DNA of 64,000 nt from assembly GCF_014174275.1 (NCBI RefSeq), contig NZ_JABEQK010000001.1, forward strand, positions 310,001-374,000. Reading direction: 5' to 3'. The notes beneath the pieces were generated by a model. It did no database searches. It worked only from the letters and a program-made list of their open reading frames with translations, and was not told where the DNA came from. The first letter of the stretch is position 1, and each line of letters begins with the position of its first letter. This DNA comes from Gluconacetobacter takamatsuzukensis. GTDB taxonomy: Bacteria; Pseudomonadota; Alphaproteobacteria; Acetobacterales; Acetobacteraceae. A program made the position numbers and the translations under genes. Positions 1 to 10,786 of the stretch are shown here, piece by piece.

Positions 1-1160
1 ATCAGCATGCCGCCCTTGCGCACCCAGTCGGTGACGGCGCGGCGCGTATCCGGGCTGCCCAGCGCGCCGTCGGGCGCGATCAGGATCGAGAGCGGGCGGG
101 CCAGCAGGTTGGCGGCCGGGCCCTCGCGCAGTTCGGCGGTGGGGGAGAGGGCGCGGCGGAGATAGAACAGCGTGCCGACCAGCGGGGTGTCGGTGCCCGC
201 GACGCCGATCAGCCCCACCGGGCGGCGGCGGTCGCCCTCGTCGAGCAGGCGCACGCCCGCCGGGCCGGGCATGTCGCGCAGGACCAGCCGGCCGATCCGG
301 TTGCGCAGTTCGGCAGGCAGGGTCACGGCGGCCGTTCCCTGGCGGGCGTCGGCCGCCACGGGTACCGGCACCAGCGAGAGCACGCCGCCATCGGTGGCTT
401 CGGCCCGTACCGTGAACTGGCGCGGATGGGGGGTGGGCAGCGTGCCGACGGCGACGTGGAGCTGCTGGTCGCCGGTGGGGGGAGCGGGCGTGAGGGCCGC
501 GACCGTTGCCTCGCGGTCGATGAGGGTCCGGACCGGGCCGAGCGTGGCCAGCGCGGCGGCGAAGGCCGGGTCGTCGGAGGCTGCCAGCCCGTCGGAGACA
601 TAGGCGATTTGCCCGTGCCATCCGCTGGAGGCCAGGTCGCGCAGGGCCTGTGCGGCGGCGGCGCGGTCGGTCGGCCAGGGCATGGGGCGGGTGGAATCCA
701 GCATGCCGCGCAGCAGGGAGGGTGGGGTCGGGGCGCCCACGGACGGGGCCTCGCCGGCCGGTCCGGGCGCGGTCGTCAGCAGGCGCACCGGATGGGTCGT
801 GCGGTCCAGCAGGGCATCGACGGCCGCCAGCCGGCGCGACCAGTCGGGCACGGCGGCCCAGCCATTGTCGAGGACCACCGTCAGCTCGGCATCCTGGCCG
901 GGCGTGGATTGGCCCGTGCGGTCCTGTCGCAGCACCGGGCCGGCCAGGCCGACGATCAGCGCCCCCAGGGCCGCGCAGCGCAGCAGCAGCAGCCAGAGCG
1001 GGGCGGTGGCGGCCTGCGTGACCCGGGCCCGCAGGCCGCGCAGCAGCATGATGGCGGGAAAGGCGCGGCGCTGGGGCGGCGGCGGCAGGGTGCGCAGCAG
1101 CAGCCACAGCACCGGCAGGATGGCCAGCGCCGCCAGCAGCCAGGGAAGCTGGAAGATCAT
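1..1160 (-). CDS. BatA-like membrane protein (aerotolerance-regulator type), 3' end outside window
   Basis: Partial gene: it reads leftward and leaves the window after about 386 residues. The visible part opens with two hydrophobic segments (about residues 2-21, containing WLLAALAILPVLWLL, and about 55-75, containing LALLRCAALGALIVGLAG-like sequence). That is the layout of BatA-type N-terminal double-membrane proteins, which often carry a C-terminal DUF4159 domain. A von Willebrand A-like strand follows (LTVVLDNG), but the metal-site DxSxS is not conserved. The start overlaps the DUF58 stop by four bases (ATGA), so it is the third gene of a moxR-DUF58-batA cluster. Members are thought to act with MoxR ATPases in envelope stress or protein maturation. 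The exact role is unknown and the C-terminal domain cannot be seen. Confidence 0.82.
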   Translation of the reverse strand, partial: MIFQLPWLLAALAILPVLWLLLRTLPPPPQRRAFPAIMLLRGLRARVTQAATAPLWLLLLRCAALGALIVGLAGPVLRQDRTGQSTPGQDAELTVVLDNGWAAVPDWSRRLAAVDALLDRTTHPVRLLTTAPGPAGEAPSVGAPTPPSLLRGMLDSTRPMPWPTDRAAAAQALRDLASSGWHGQIAYVSDGLAASDDPAFAAALATLGPVRTLIDREATVAALTPAPPTGDQQLHVAVGTLPTPHPRQFTVRAEATDGGVLSLVPVPVAADARQGTAAVTLPAELRNRIGRLVLRDMPGPAGVRLLDEGDRRRPVGLIGVAGTDTPLVGTLFYLRRALSPTAELREGPAANLLARPLSILIAPDGALGSPDTRRAVTDWVRKGGML

Positions 1161-2155
1161 GGGCGCTCTCCCCGCCCCGACAGGGCGGCGTGCAGGGCCA
1201 GCAGGGCTTCTTCCGGCCGCTGGTCGGTCGCGTGGCGGAGCAGGAGGTGGCCGTTGGCGCGGCACAGATCGGCCAGGTCTGCCTGGTGGCCGGCATAGGC
1301 CGCCCGATAGGCGCCGCGTATCTGCTCGACCCCGGAGAGGGTCAGCGGGTCCTCGCCTTCCAGGCCCGCGAAGCGGACATGGCCTTCATAGGGCAGTTCG
1401 GCCTCCGCCGGGTCGTTGACCAGCAGGAGCATGGCGTGGGCCGGGCGGGCGGTCAGGCCGCGCAGCAGCGCCGCCATGGCGGGCAGGCCGCACAGCCCGT
1501 CGCCGATCAGGACCACCCGCGCGTGGCGGGGCACCTGCTGGGGGTGCGGCAGGCCGGTATCTTCCGGGTCCTGCGCCATGCTGCGCATCAGCGCAACGGC
1601 CAGCCGGTCCAGCGCCGCGCGGCCGCCGGGGGGGATGTCGACCGGTTCGTCCGGGGTGAGCAGGCGCACCCGTTCGCCCTGGCGCAGCAGCAGGGCGCCC
1701 AGGGCCAGGGTCAGGAGGAGGGCGCAATCCGATTTCAGCGGCAGGGCCTGGGTGGAGCGCCAGCGCATCGATGCGCTGGGGTCGCACCACAGGCAGACAG
1801 TCTGCGCGGCCTCGGCCTCGGTCTCGCGGACATAGGCGCGGCTGCTGCGGGCGGATTGGCGCCAGTCGATGCGCGTGACCGGCTCGCCGGGCTGGGCGGG
1901 GCGGAACTGCCAGAAATCCTCGCCCGGGCCGGCCTGGCGGCGCCCATGGTGGCCGGCGGCGACCGTCGCGGCGATGCGCTGGGCCGACAGGATCAGCGAC
2001 GGCATGCGCGCGGCTAGGTTTTCCGCCGCCGCCAGGGGGATGGCGGCCGGGTTCATGCCCGAATCGGGTGTATCCGCCGACGAGGGGACGTGCCGCGCCA
2101 GCGCGCGGCGCAGGAACGCGGCCGCGCGGCCGGGCAGGGAGGGAGACCGCGTCAT
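1157..2155 (-). CDS. DUF58 domain protein (vWA-like partner of MoxR)
   Basis: 332 residues. It carries the DUF58 hallmark around residues 78-100 (PGEPVTRIDWRQSARS) followed by a von Willebrand A-like strand with an intact metal-site pattern (CDPSASM, DxSxS). DUF58 proteins are almost always encoded beside MoxR AAA+ ATPases and are taken to be their substrate adaptors. Here the gene lies 8 bases downstream of moxR and overlaps the next gene by 4 bases, so all three are probably co-translated. It has no signal peptide and no clear membrane span, which suggests a cytoplasmic protein. The family assignment is secure; the cellular process is not known from sequence. Confidence 0.9.
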   Translation of the reverse strand: MTRSPSLPGRAAAFLRRALARHVPSSADTPDSGMNPAAIPLAAAENLAARMPSLILSAQRIAATVAAGHHGRRQAGPGEDFWQFRPAQPGEPVTRIDWRQSARSSRAYVRETEAEAAQTVCLWCDPSASMRWRSTQALPLKSDCALLLTLALGALLLRQGERVRLLTPDEPVDIPPGGRAALDRLAVALMRSMAQDPEDTGLPHPQQVPRHARVVLIGDGLCGLPAMAALLRGLTARPAHAMLLLVNDPAEAELPYEGHVRFAGLEGEDPLTLSGVEQIRGAYRAAYAGHQADLADLCRANGHLLLRHATDQRPEEALLALHAALSGRGERP

Positions 2156-2163
2156 CGCGACGG

Positions 2164-3213
<1,050 letters not shown>

Positions 3214-3277
3214 GCGCTCAATCTGACAGGTCTGGGGGTTTCATCAAGTCGGGGATGATCCCTATATCGGGGGTCGG

Positions 3278-3910
3278 ATGATTCAACAGGCGTGGGTTAT
3301 GCAGTTGGCTGACGATCTGAACAGGAACGCCGTCTCGGCTTTCGACGGCGCCCAATGCTCCTCCCGGCCTGCCATGCCTTCCGCGTCGTCGTCATGCGGG
3401 GCGTTGCCGTTCCGCATCCAGCGCGACGGGACGTGGCTTTATCGCGGCACGCCGATCCGTCGCAAGCCGATGGTCTGCCTGTTCGCGTCGGTGCTGACGC
3501 GGGATGCCGAGGGGACGTACTGGCTGCAGACGCCGACCGAGCGCGGCACGATCGAGGTCGAGGACGCGCCGTTCGTGGCGATGGAGCTGCATTGGAGCGG
3601 CTGCGGGCGCGATCAGGTCCTGTCCTTTCGCACGAATGTGGATCTGGTGGTGTGCGCGGGGCCGGACCATGCGATCCAGGCCGAATGGGATGTTCCCTGC
3701 GAGGAATGCGGCACCGGCCCTGTTCCCTATCTGCATGTGCGCGACGGCGCCGGGGCGTATCCGATCCAGGCCCGGATTGCCCGTGCGGTCTATTACGAAC
3801 TGGCGGCCCTTGCGGTTCCCGGCACTTGTCGCGGGGTGCCGTGCCTGGGCGTGTGGAGCCAGAACGTCTTTTTCCCGCTCTCGTGCCTGCCGGCGGGGGA
3901 CGGGCGCTGA
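3278..3910 (+). CDS. DUF1285 domain protein
   Basis: 210 residues matching the DUF1285 pattern: after a low-complexity leader of about 45 residues comes PFRIQRDGTWLYRGTPIRRK, then a beta-rich body with TYWLQTPTERGTIEVEDAPF and VDLVVCAGPDHAI. The family has no established biochemical function. In alphaproteobacteria it commonly sits next to the CCA-adding enzyme and the MoxR cluster, as it does here. The chosen ATG may be early, because a second ATG lies 7 codons in. The downstream cca gene overlaps its 3' end. A short palindrome (GGGATGATCCC, 3252-3262) precedes the start and might belong to a promoter. Confidence 0.85.
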   Translation: MIQQAWVMQLADDLNRNAVSAFDGAQCSSRPAMPSASSSCGALPFRIQRDGTWLYRGTPIRRKPMVCLFASVLTRDAEGTYWLQTPTERGTIEVEDAPFVAMELHWSGCGRDQVLSFRTNVDLVVCAGPDHAIQAEWDVPCEECGTGPVPYLHVRDGAGAYPIQARIARAVYYELAALAVPGTCRGVPCLGVWSQNVFFPLSCLPAGDGR

Positions 3911-5142
3911 ATCCGGGCGACGGCCCGGCCGGCGAACTGGCGGACCGGCTGGCGGCGCTGCCGCCGGATGTGCGGTGTGGGCTGGCGCGGCTGTGGGCGC
4001 TGCTGCCGGATGCGCGGCTGGTCGGCGGGGTGGTGCGCGACCTGCTGGCCGGACGGGCGGTGGCCGACATCGACATGGCCACGCCGGAACCGCCCGAGCG
4101 CGTGCAGGCGATTCTGGCGGCGGCCGGGGTCAAGGTCGTGGCCACGGGGCTGGCCCACGGCACGGTGACGGCGGTGATCGACGGCCGCCCCTACGAGATC
4201 ACGACCCTGCGGCGGGACGAGCGGACCGACGGGCGGCATGCGGTGGTGGCCTGGACCGCCGACTGGCAAGAGGATGCGGCGCGACGGGATTTCACGATCA
4301 ACGCAATGTCCTGCGACCGGGACGGGGTAGTGCACGATTATTTCGGCGGCCGGGTGGATCTGGCGGCCGGACGGGTGCGCTTTGTCGGCGACGCGTCGGC
4401 GCGCATTCGCGAGGATGCGCTGCGGGTGCTGCGTTTCTTCCGCTTCCATGCCCGCTATGGGCGGGGCGTGCCCGATGCGGCGGCGATGGCGGCGATCGGG
4501 GCGTGTCGGGACGGGCTGGCCCGGCTTTCGGCCGAGCGGGTGTGGTCGGAATTGCGGCGCATCCTCGCCGGGCCGGCGGTGGTGGCGACGCTGGCGCTGA
4601 TGGACGAATCCGGGGTGCTGGCCTGTCTGCTGCCGGAGGGCTGCGACCTGCCGGCGCTGGAGCGGCTGATCGCGACCGGGGCGCCGGACGATCCGGTGCT
4701 GCGTCTGGCGGTGCTGGCGCGGGCGGCGCCGGACATGCTGGCGGGCCGGCTGCGGCTGTCGCGGGCCGAGACGGCGGCGCTGGCGGCGGTCCGGTCGGGG
4801 GCGCCGCCCGATCCGGCGATGGATGAGGACGGGCGCCGGCGCCTGCTGGCGGACGAGCCGGCGCAGGCCCTGGTCGGGCGGAGCTGGCGGCTTCAGGCGG
4901 AGCGGCTGGGGGCGCGGTCGGCGGCATGGGACGCGTTGCGGGCCGACCTGCTGGCGCGGGCGCGGCCGGTGTTTCCGCTTGCCGGGCGGGACCTGGTGGA
5001 GGCCGGGATGACGCCCGGCCCGCAGGTGGGGCAGGTGCTGGCGCAGGTGCGCGGCTGGTGGCACGCGGGCGGGTGCCGGGCCGGGCGGCGGGAGTGCCTG
5101 GCGTATCTGGAGCGGCTGGTGGCCGCCGGGCCTGCTGCCTGA
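3883..5142 (+). CDS. cca: CCA tRNA nucleotidyltransferase / poly(A) polymerase family
   Basis: About 419 residues. The nucleotidyltransferase core is clear: LVGGVVRDLLAG then ADIDMATPEPPERV (metal-binding DxD), and RRDFTINAMSCD, followed by the RNA-binding region with RIREDALRVLRFFRFHARYG. It adds or repairs the 3' CCA of tRNAs. The start is uncertain. GTG at 3883 lies inside the DUF1285 gene and lacks a ribosome site, whereas a non-standard CTG at 3907 overlaps the DUF1285 stop (CTGA) and has GGGGGA seven bases upstream. GTG at 3970 is a third option but would trim the N-terminus. Only about one lysine is encoded, in keeping with the extreme GC pressure of the region. Confidence 0.9.
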   Translation: MPAGGGRALNPGDGPAGELADRLAALPPDVRCGLARLWALLPDARLVGGVVRDLLAGRAVADIDMATPEPPERVQAILAAAGVKVVATGLAHGTVTAVIDGRPYEITTLRRDERTDGRHAVVAWTADWQEDAARRDFTINAMSCDRDGVVHDYFGGRVDLAAGRVRFVGDASARIREDALRVLRFFRFHARYGRGVPDAAAMAAIGACRDGLARLSAERVWSELRRILAGPAVVATLALMDESGVLACLLPEGCDLPALERLIATGAPDDPVLRLAVLARAAPDMLAGRLRLSRAETAALAAVRSGAPPDPAMDEDGRRRLLADEPAQALVGRSWRLQAERLGARSAAWDALRADLLARARPVFPLAGRDLVEAGMTPGPQVGQVLAQVRGWWHAGGCRAGRRECLAYLERLVAAGPAA

Positions 5143-5189
5143 CGGGCGGCGTTGCTTTCCTTGTTAACCCCGGCTTGTTAAAGGGCTGC

Positions 5190-7001
<1,812 letters not shown>

Positions 7002-7086
7002 GTCGTCCCTGATGGGGTTGGCGTAGGCTTTTCCGCACGGTCGTCGGGCAGGGCGGTTGATGGATCGGGTTCTTCGTGCCATGGAT

Positions 7087-7105
7087 TGACCGACCGGTTC
7101 GGTCA
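7087..7105. promoter_or_regulatory. 19-bp inverted repeat, candidate TetR-type operator of emrAB
   Basis: TGACCGACCGGTTCGGTCA has 7-base arms (TGACCGA / TCGGTCA) around a 5-base centre. It includes a -35-like TTGACC at 7086-7091 and ends 44 bases before the emrA start. Spacing and shape are those of TetR-family operators that repress efflux genes by covering the promoter. No TetR gene lies within the window, so the regulator would be encoded elsewhere. The -10 is not obvious. Confidence 0.55.
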
Positions 7106-7149
7106 TTCGATCGGGCCGGCGCCATGAGCTGGAAGTCAAGAGGAACCGT

Positions 7150-8241
7150 ATGGCCGAGCAAGACGGCGCAGGGTCGGGCGACAAGCCGGAAGAATCGCGC
7201 AAGAAGAAACCCAACCCGCTGGTCCGTGTCGGCCTGATCCTGTTCGTGGTCGGCCTGGCCGTAGGGGCCGGGCTCTACTGGTTCCTGACCCGGCACGATG
7301 TCGAGACGGACGATGCGTTCACCGCCGGGCGGGCCGTGACCATCGCGCCGCATGTGCGCGGCTATGTCACGGAACTGCTGGTGAACGACAACCAGTTCGT
7401 CCATGCCGGGCAGCTTCTGGCGCGGATCGACGACCGCGACTATCGCGCGGCGCGCGACAATGCGGCGGCGACGTTGCAGATCGCGGAGGCCCAGGCGGCC
7501 GGGGCGCAGTTCGGCCTGGCGGTCGCGCAGAAGGATTTCCCCGGTCGCCTGCTGATGGCGCAGGGGCAGTTGCAGGCCGCGCAGGCGCAGCAGTTCCGCG
7601 CCGAGACCGATTATCGCCGCCAGCATGCCGTGGCGCGTGCCGCGACCACGCAGCAGGATATCGATTACGCCACCGCGGCGCTCCAGGCCGCCAAGGCGCA
7701 GGTGACGCAGGCCGAGGGCAATCTGCGGATCGCCGAGCCGGTGCAGGCCAATATCTCGAACACCCAGACGCGGATCAGCCAGTATGACGCGCAGATCGCG
7801 CAGGCGCGGGCGCAACTGGCGCAGGCCGAGCTGAACCTGGGCTGGACGGAAATCCGTGCCCCGCATGATGGCTGGATTTCGCAGCGCAATATCGAGCGCG
7901 GCAGCTTCGTCAGCGAGGGGCAGTCGATTTTTGCGGTCGTCGAGCCGGAAGTCTGGGTGATCGCGAATTACAAGGAAACCCAGATGGCCCATATGCGGCC
8001 GGGGCAGAAGGTGGATATCGCGGTCGATGCCTATCCGTTCCTGAACCTGAAGGGGCATGTGGATTCGGTGCAACTTGGGACGGGGGCCACCTTCAGCGCC
8101 TTCCCGCCCGAGAACGCGACGGGCAACTATGTGAAGATCGTGCAGCGCGTGCCGGTGAAGATCCTGATCGACCAGGGCATGCGGCCCGACCTGCCGCTGA
8201 CGCTGGGCCTGTCGGTCGTGCCGACGGTGCACACGGAATGA
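7150..8241 (+). CDS. emrA: EmrA-type membrane-fusion protein of a drug efflux pump
   Basis: 363 residues. A short basic cytoplasmic N-terminus leads into one membrane span at about residues 27-48 (GLILFVVGLAVGAGLYWFL). Then comes the HlyD/biotinyl-lipoyl-like region (VTIAPHVRGYVTELLVNDNQ), an alanine/glutamine-rich coiled-coil hairpin (about 95-215), and the closing lipoyl half with LGWTEIRAPHDGWISQRNIE. This periplasmic adaptor links an inner-membrane EmrB pump to an outer-membrane TolC-like channel. It overlaps emrB by four bases (ATGA). A palindromic operator candidate sits just upstream. No outer-membrane component is encoded nearby. Confidence 0.93.
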   Translation: MAEQDGAGSGDKPEESRKKKPNPLVRVGLILFVVGLAVGAGLYWFLTRHDVETDDAFTAGRAVTIAPHVRGYVTELLVNDNQFVHAGQLLARIDDRDYRAARDNAAATLQIAEAQAAGAQFGLAVAQKDFPGRLLMAQGQLQAAQAQQFRAETDYRRQHAVARAATTQQDIDYATAALQAAKAQVTQAEGNLRIAEPVQANISNTQTRISQYDAQIAQARAQLAQAELNLGWTEIRAPHDGWISQRNIERGSFVSEGQSIFAVVEPEVWVIANYKETQMAHMRPGQKVDIAVDAYPFLNLKGHVDSVQLGTGATFSAFPPENATGNYVKIVQRVPVKILIDQGMRPDLPLTLGLSVVPTVHTE

Positions 8242-9848
8242 GCGACAGCCCGGTGGCCGGTGCGTCCGCTCCGGCGGGGCAGCCCCCGGCGGAAAAGCCG
8301 TGGAAGCCCCGGGCGAATCCATGGCTGATCGCGGTCGTCGTGACGGTGGCCGCGTTCATGGAAATCCTGGACACGACCATCGTCAATGTCTCGCTGCCGC
8401 ATATCGCGGGCAGCCTGTCCTCGACCTACGACGATGCGACCTGGACCCTGACATCGTACCTGGTGGCCAACGGCATCGTGCTGACCATTTCGGGATGGTT
8501 GGGAAAGCTGCTGGGCCGGAAACGCTATTTCCTGATCTGTATCTTCATGTTCACCGTGTCGTCGTTCCTGTGCGGCATGGCGACCAGCCTGCCGGAACTG
8601 ATCGTGTTCCGGCTGATGCAGGGGTTCTTCGGCGGGGGGCTGCAGCCCAACCAGCAATCGATCATCCTCGATACGTTCCCGCCTGAGCGGCGGGCGGCGG
8701 CGTTCGGGCTGACGGCGATCGCGACCATCGTCGCACCCGTCATCGGGCCGGCGCTGGGGGGGTGGATCACCGACAATTATTCCTGGCGCTGGATCTTCTT
8801 CATCAACGTGCCGGTGGGGCTGGCGGCGACGTTTGCCGTGTCGATGATCGTCGAGGACCCGCCGTGGGCGGGCAAGCAGAAGGCGCCGCTGGACATTGTG
8901 GGGATCGGGCTGATCGCCATCGGGTTCGGCTGCCTGGAAGTCGCGGTCGATCGTGGCGAGGACGAGGACTGGTTCGGGTCGTCGATGATCCGCACCATGG
9001 CGGTGCTGGCGGTGCTGGGGATCGGCGGCGCGGTGGTCTGGCTGCTGCGGACCAAAAGGCCGGCGGTGGACCTGCGCGTGTTCAAGGACCGCAATTTCGC
9101 GACCGGCACGCTGCTGATCGGGGCCGTGGGTGCGCTGCTCTATGCCGCCGCGATCATCGTGCCGCAATATGCGCAGCAGGTGATGGGCTATACCGCCACG
9201 CTGTCGGGGCTGATCCTTTCGCCCGGTGGAATCGCGGTCATCATCCTGATCCCGCTGGTCGGGCGGTCGATGAAATATCTGAGCCTGCGGACGCTGATCG
9301 CGATGGGCTTCTTCTTCATGGGGGTGTCGCTGTTCTGGTCGGCGCATCTGGTGCCGTTGCTGGATTTCCGGCATCTGGTGTTCTTCCGCATGACCCAGAC
9401 GGCCAGCCTGGCCTTTCTGTTCGTGCCGATTTCGACCATCACCTTCGCCACCCTGCCGCGCGAGCTGAACGGGGATGCCTCCGCACTGTTCAGCATGGCG
9501 CGCAATGTGCTGGGGTCGATCGCGATTTCGGGCTCGACTGCCATGCTGACGGAGATCCGCCAGGCGCATCAGACGCAGATGGTGCATTGGATGACGCCGT
9601 TCCATCAGCCCTATAACGATTATCTGGCGCATGCGCGGCAGGCCGCCGCCGGGCGCGGTGTGGCGCAGGGGGCGCTGGACGCCGTGGCGCAGCATCGGCT
9701 GTTCGTCGAGTTCACGCGGCAGATTGCGATCCTGGCCTATAATGAGGTGTTCATGATCCTCGGCATCGGGGCGTTTCTGGTCGTGCCATTCTGCTTCCTG
9801 CTGTCGCCCATCAAGGGAGGCGGCAAGAAGCCGTCGGCCGGGCATTGA
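8238..9848 (+). CDS. emrB: EmrB/QacA-family multidrug MFS transporter (14-TM type)
   Basis: 536 residues, mostly hydrophobic, with the DHA2-family start EILDTTIVNVSLPHIAGSL (motif D1) near residues 37-55, WLGKLLGRKRYFL (motif A) and VIGPALGGWITDNYSWRWIF (motif C and following loop). The length fits a 14-helix H+-antiporter that exports drugs through EmrA. The ATG overlaps the emrA stop, and the stop in turn overlaps the TTG start of the next gene. The order emrA-emrB with a shared upstream palindrome argues for one regulated operon. Substrates cannot be predicted. Confidence 0.94.
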   Translation: MSDSPVAGASAPAGQPPAEKPWKPRANPWLIAVVVTVAAFMEILDTTIVNVSLPHIAGSLSSTYDDATWTLTSYLVANGIVLTISGWLGKLLGRKRYFLICIFMFTVSSFLCGMATSLPELIVFRLMQGFFGGGLQPNQQSIILDTFPPERRAAAFGLTAIATIVAPVIGPALGGWITDNYSWRWIFFINVPVGLAATFAVSMIVEDPPWAGKQKAPLDIVGIGLIAIGFGCLEVAVDRGEDEDWFGSSMIRTMAVLAVLGIGGAVVWLLRTKRPAVDLRVFKDRNFATGTLLIGAVGALLYAAAIIVPQYAQQVMGYTATLSGLILSPGGIAVIILIPLVGRSMKYLSLRTLIAMGFFFMGVSLFWSAHLVPLLDFRHLVFFRMTQTASLAFLFVPISTITFATLPRELNGDASALFSMARNVLGSIAISGSTAMLTEIRQAHQTQMVHWMTPFHQPYNDYLAHARQAAAGRGVAQGALDAVAQHRLFVEFTRQIAILAYNEVFMILGIGAFLVVPFCFLLSPIKGGGKKPSAGH

Positions 9849-10273
9849 GCGCCCGCCGGAAAGCCGCCGGGCGCGTGATCTGCGTCGTTGCGGCCGCGAT
9901 CGTGCGGGATGGGGCGTTGCTGGTGGTGCGCAAGCGCGGCACCGCCAGCTTCATGCTGCCGGGCGGCAAGGGCGAGCCGGAGGAGAGCGAGGCCGAGACC
10001 CTGCAACGGGAGTTGCATGAGGAACTGGGCTGCCGGCTGCGCCCGGAGGGGCTGGTGCTGCTGGGGCGCTTCGAGGCGCCGGCGGCCAATGAGCCGGGGT
10101 GTGTCGTGCGGGCGGCGATCTATTGCGGCGATCTGGATGGCGTGCCCGTTATCGCGGCGGAGATCGCGGAGATGCTGTGGCTGGATGTGGCGGGCACGGA
10201 CGACCCGCCGATCCGGCTGGCCCCGCTGCTGAGCCGGCATGTTCTGCCGGCATTGTGCCGCGAGGCTTCGTAG
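9845..10273 (+). CDS. Nudix hydrolase (MutT-like)
   Basis: 142 residues starting at TTG 9845, which overlaps the emrB stop (TTGA). It has a complete Nudix box near residues 38-60 (G-x5-E-x7-RELHEELG). The opening strand VICVVAAAIVRDGALLVVRKRG and the loop PGGK support a (d)NTP- or nucleotide-sugar-type substrate. The neighbours give no hint to the substrate. The gene ends 6 bases from the convergent rppH, so two Nudix genes meet tail to tail. Translational coupling to the efflux operon may simply be fortuitous packing. Confidence 0.85.
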   Translation: MSARRKAAGRVICVVAAAIVRDGALLVVRKRGTASFMLPGGKGEPEESEAETLQRELHEELGCRLRPEGLVLLGRFEAPAANEPGCVVRAAIYCGDLDGVPVIAAEIAEMLWLDVAGTDDPPIRLAPLLSRHVLPALCREAS

Positions 10274-10279
10274 CCTGCG

Positions 10280-10786
10280 TTAAGGTCGTGGCTGCGCGCA
10301 GGCGGCGAAGTCGCGTGCCAGGGTGAGGTAGATGTCGCGCTTGAAGCCGACATTGCGCTGGGGCAGCGTGGCCAGGTCGATCCATTGCCAAGCGTCGAAT
10401 TCGGCCGGCTGGTGGGCGTCGAGGCGGATGTCGGTGTCGGTGCCGGTGAAGCGCAGGGCGAACCATTTCTGGGTCTGGCCGCGATAGCGGCCGCCGAGCA
10501 CCTTGCCCACCAGTGCCGCCGGCAGATCGTAGGTCAGCCATTGGGGGTGGGTGGCGATGATTTCGGCGCGATCCGTCCCGATTTCCTCGTGCAGTTCGCG
10601 CAGGACGGCCTGCTCGGGGGCTTCGCCCTCGTCGATGCCGCCCTGGGGGCATTGCCACACGCCCTCTTCCAGCGGGCCGCCCGCGCCGGGCATGTCGGTG
10701 CGCCGCCCGATCAGGATCTGCCCCCGGTCGTTGAACAGCAGGGCCCCGACATTGCGGCGATAGGGCAGGGACGCCGCGTCAGTCAT
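10280..10786 (-). CDS. rppH: RNA pyrophosphohydrolase RppH (Nudix)
   Basis: 168 residues. After MTDAASLPYRRNVGALLFN comes a Nudix box with GGIDEGEAP, then AVLRELHEEIGT, and WLTYDLP further on, which is the RppH/IalA pattern. It converts 5'-triphosphate mRNA ends to monophosphate and so starts RNase E-dependent decay. I chose the ATG at 10786 because it starts the conserved part; nine further in-frame codons upstream would overlap ctpA more. With this start the gene overlaps the ctpA stop by 8 bases, and a ctpA-rppH pair is common in alphaproteobacteria. No strong ribosome site is visible, so translation may be coupled to ctpA. Confidence 0.92.
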   Translation of the reverse strand: MTDAASLPYRRNVGALLFNDRGQILIGRRTDMPGAGGPLEEGVWQCPQGGIDEGEAPEQAVLRELHEEIGTDRAEIIATHPQWLTYDLPAALVGKVLGGRYRGQTQKWFALRFTGTDTDIRLDAHQPAEFDAWQWIDLATLPQRNVGFKRDIYLTLARDFAACAQPRP

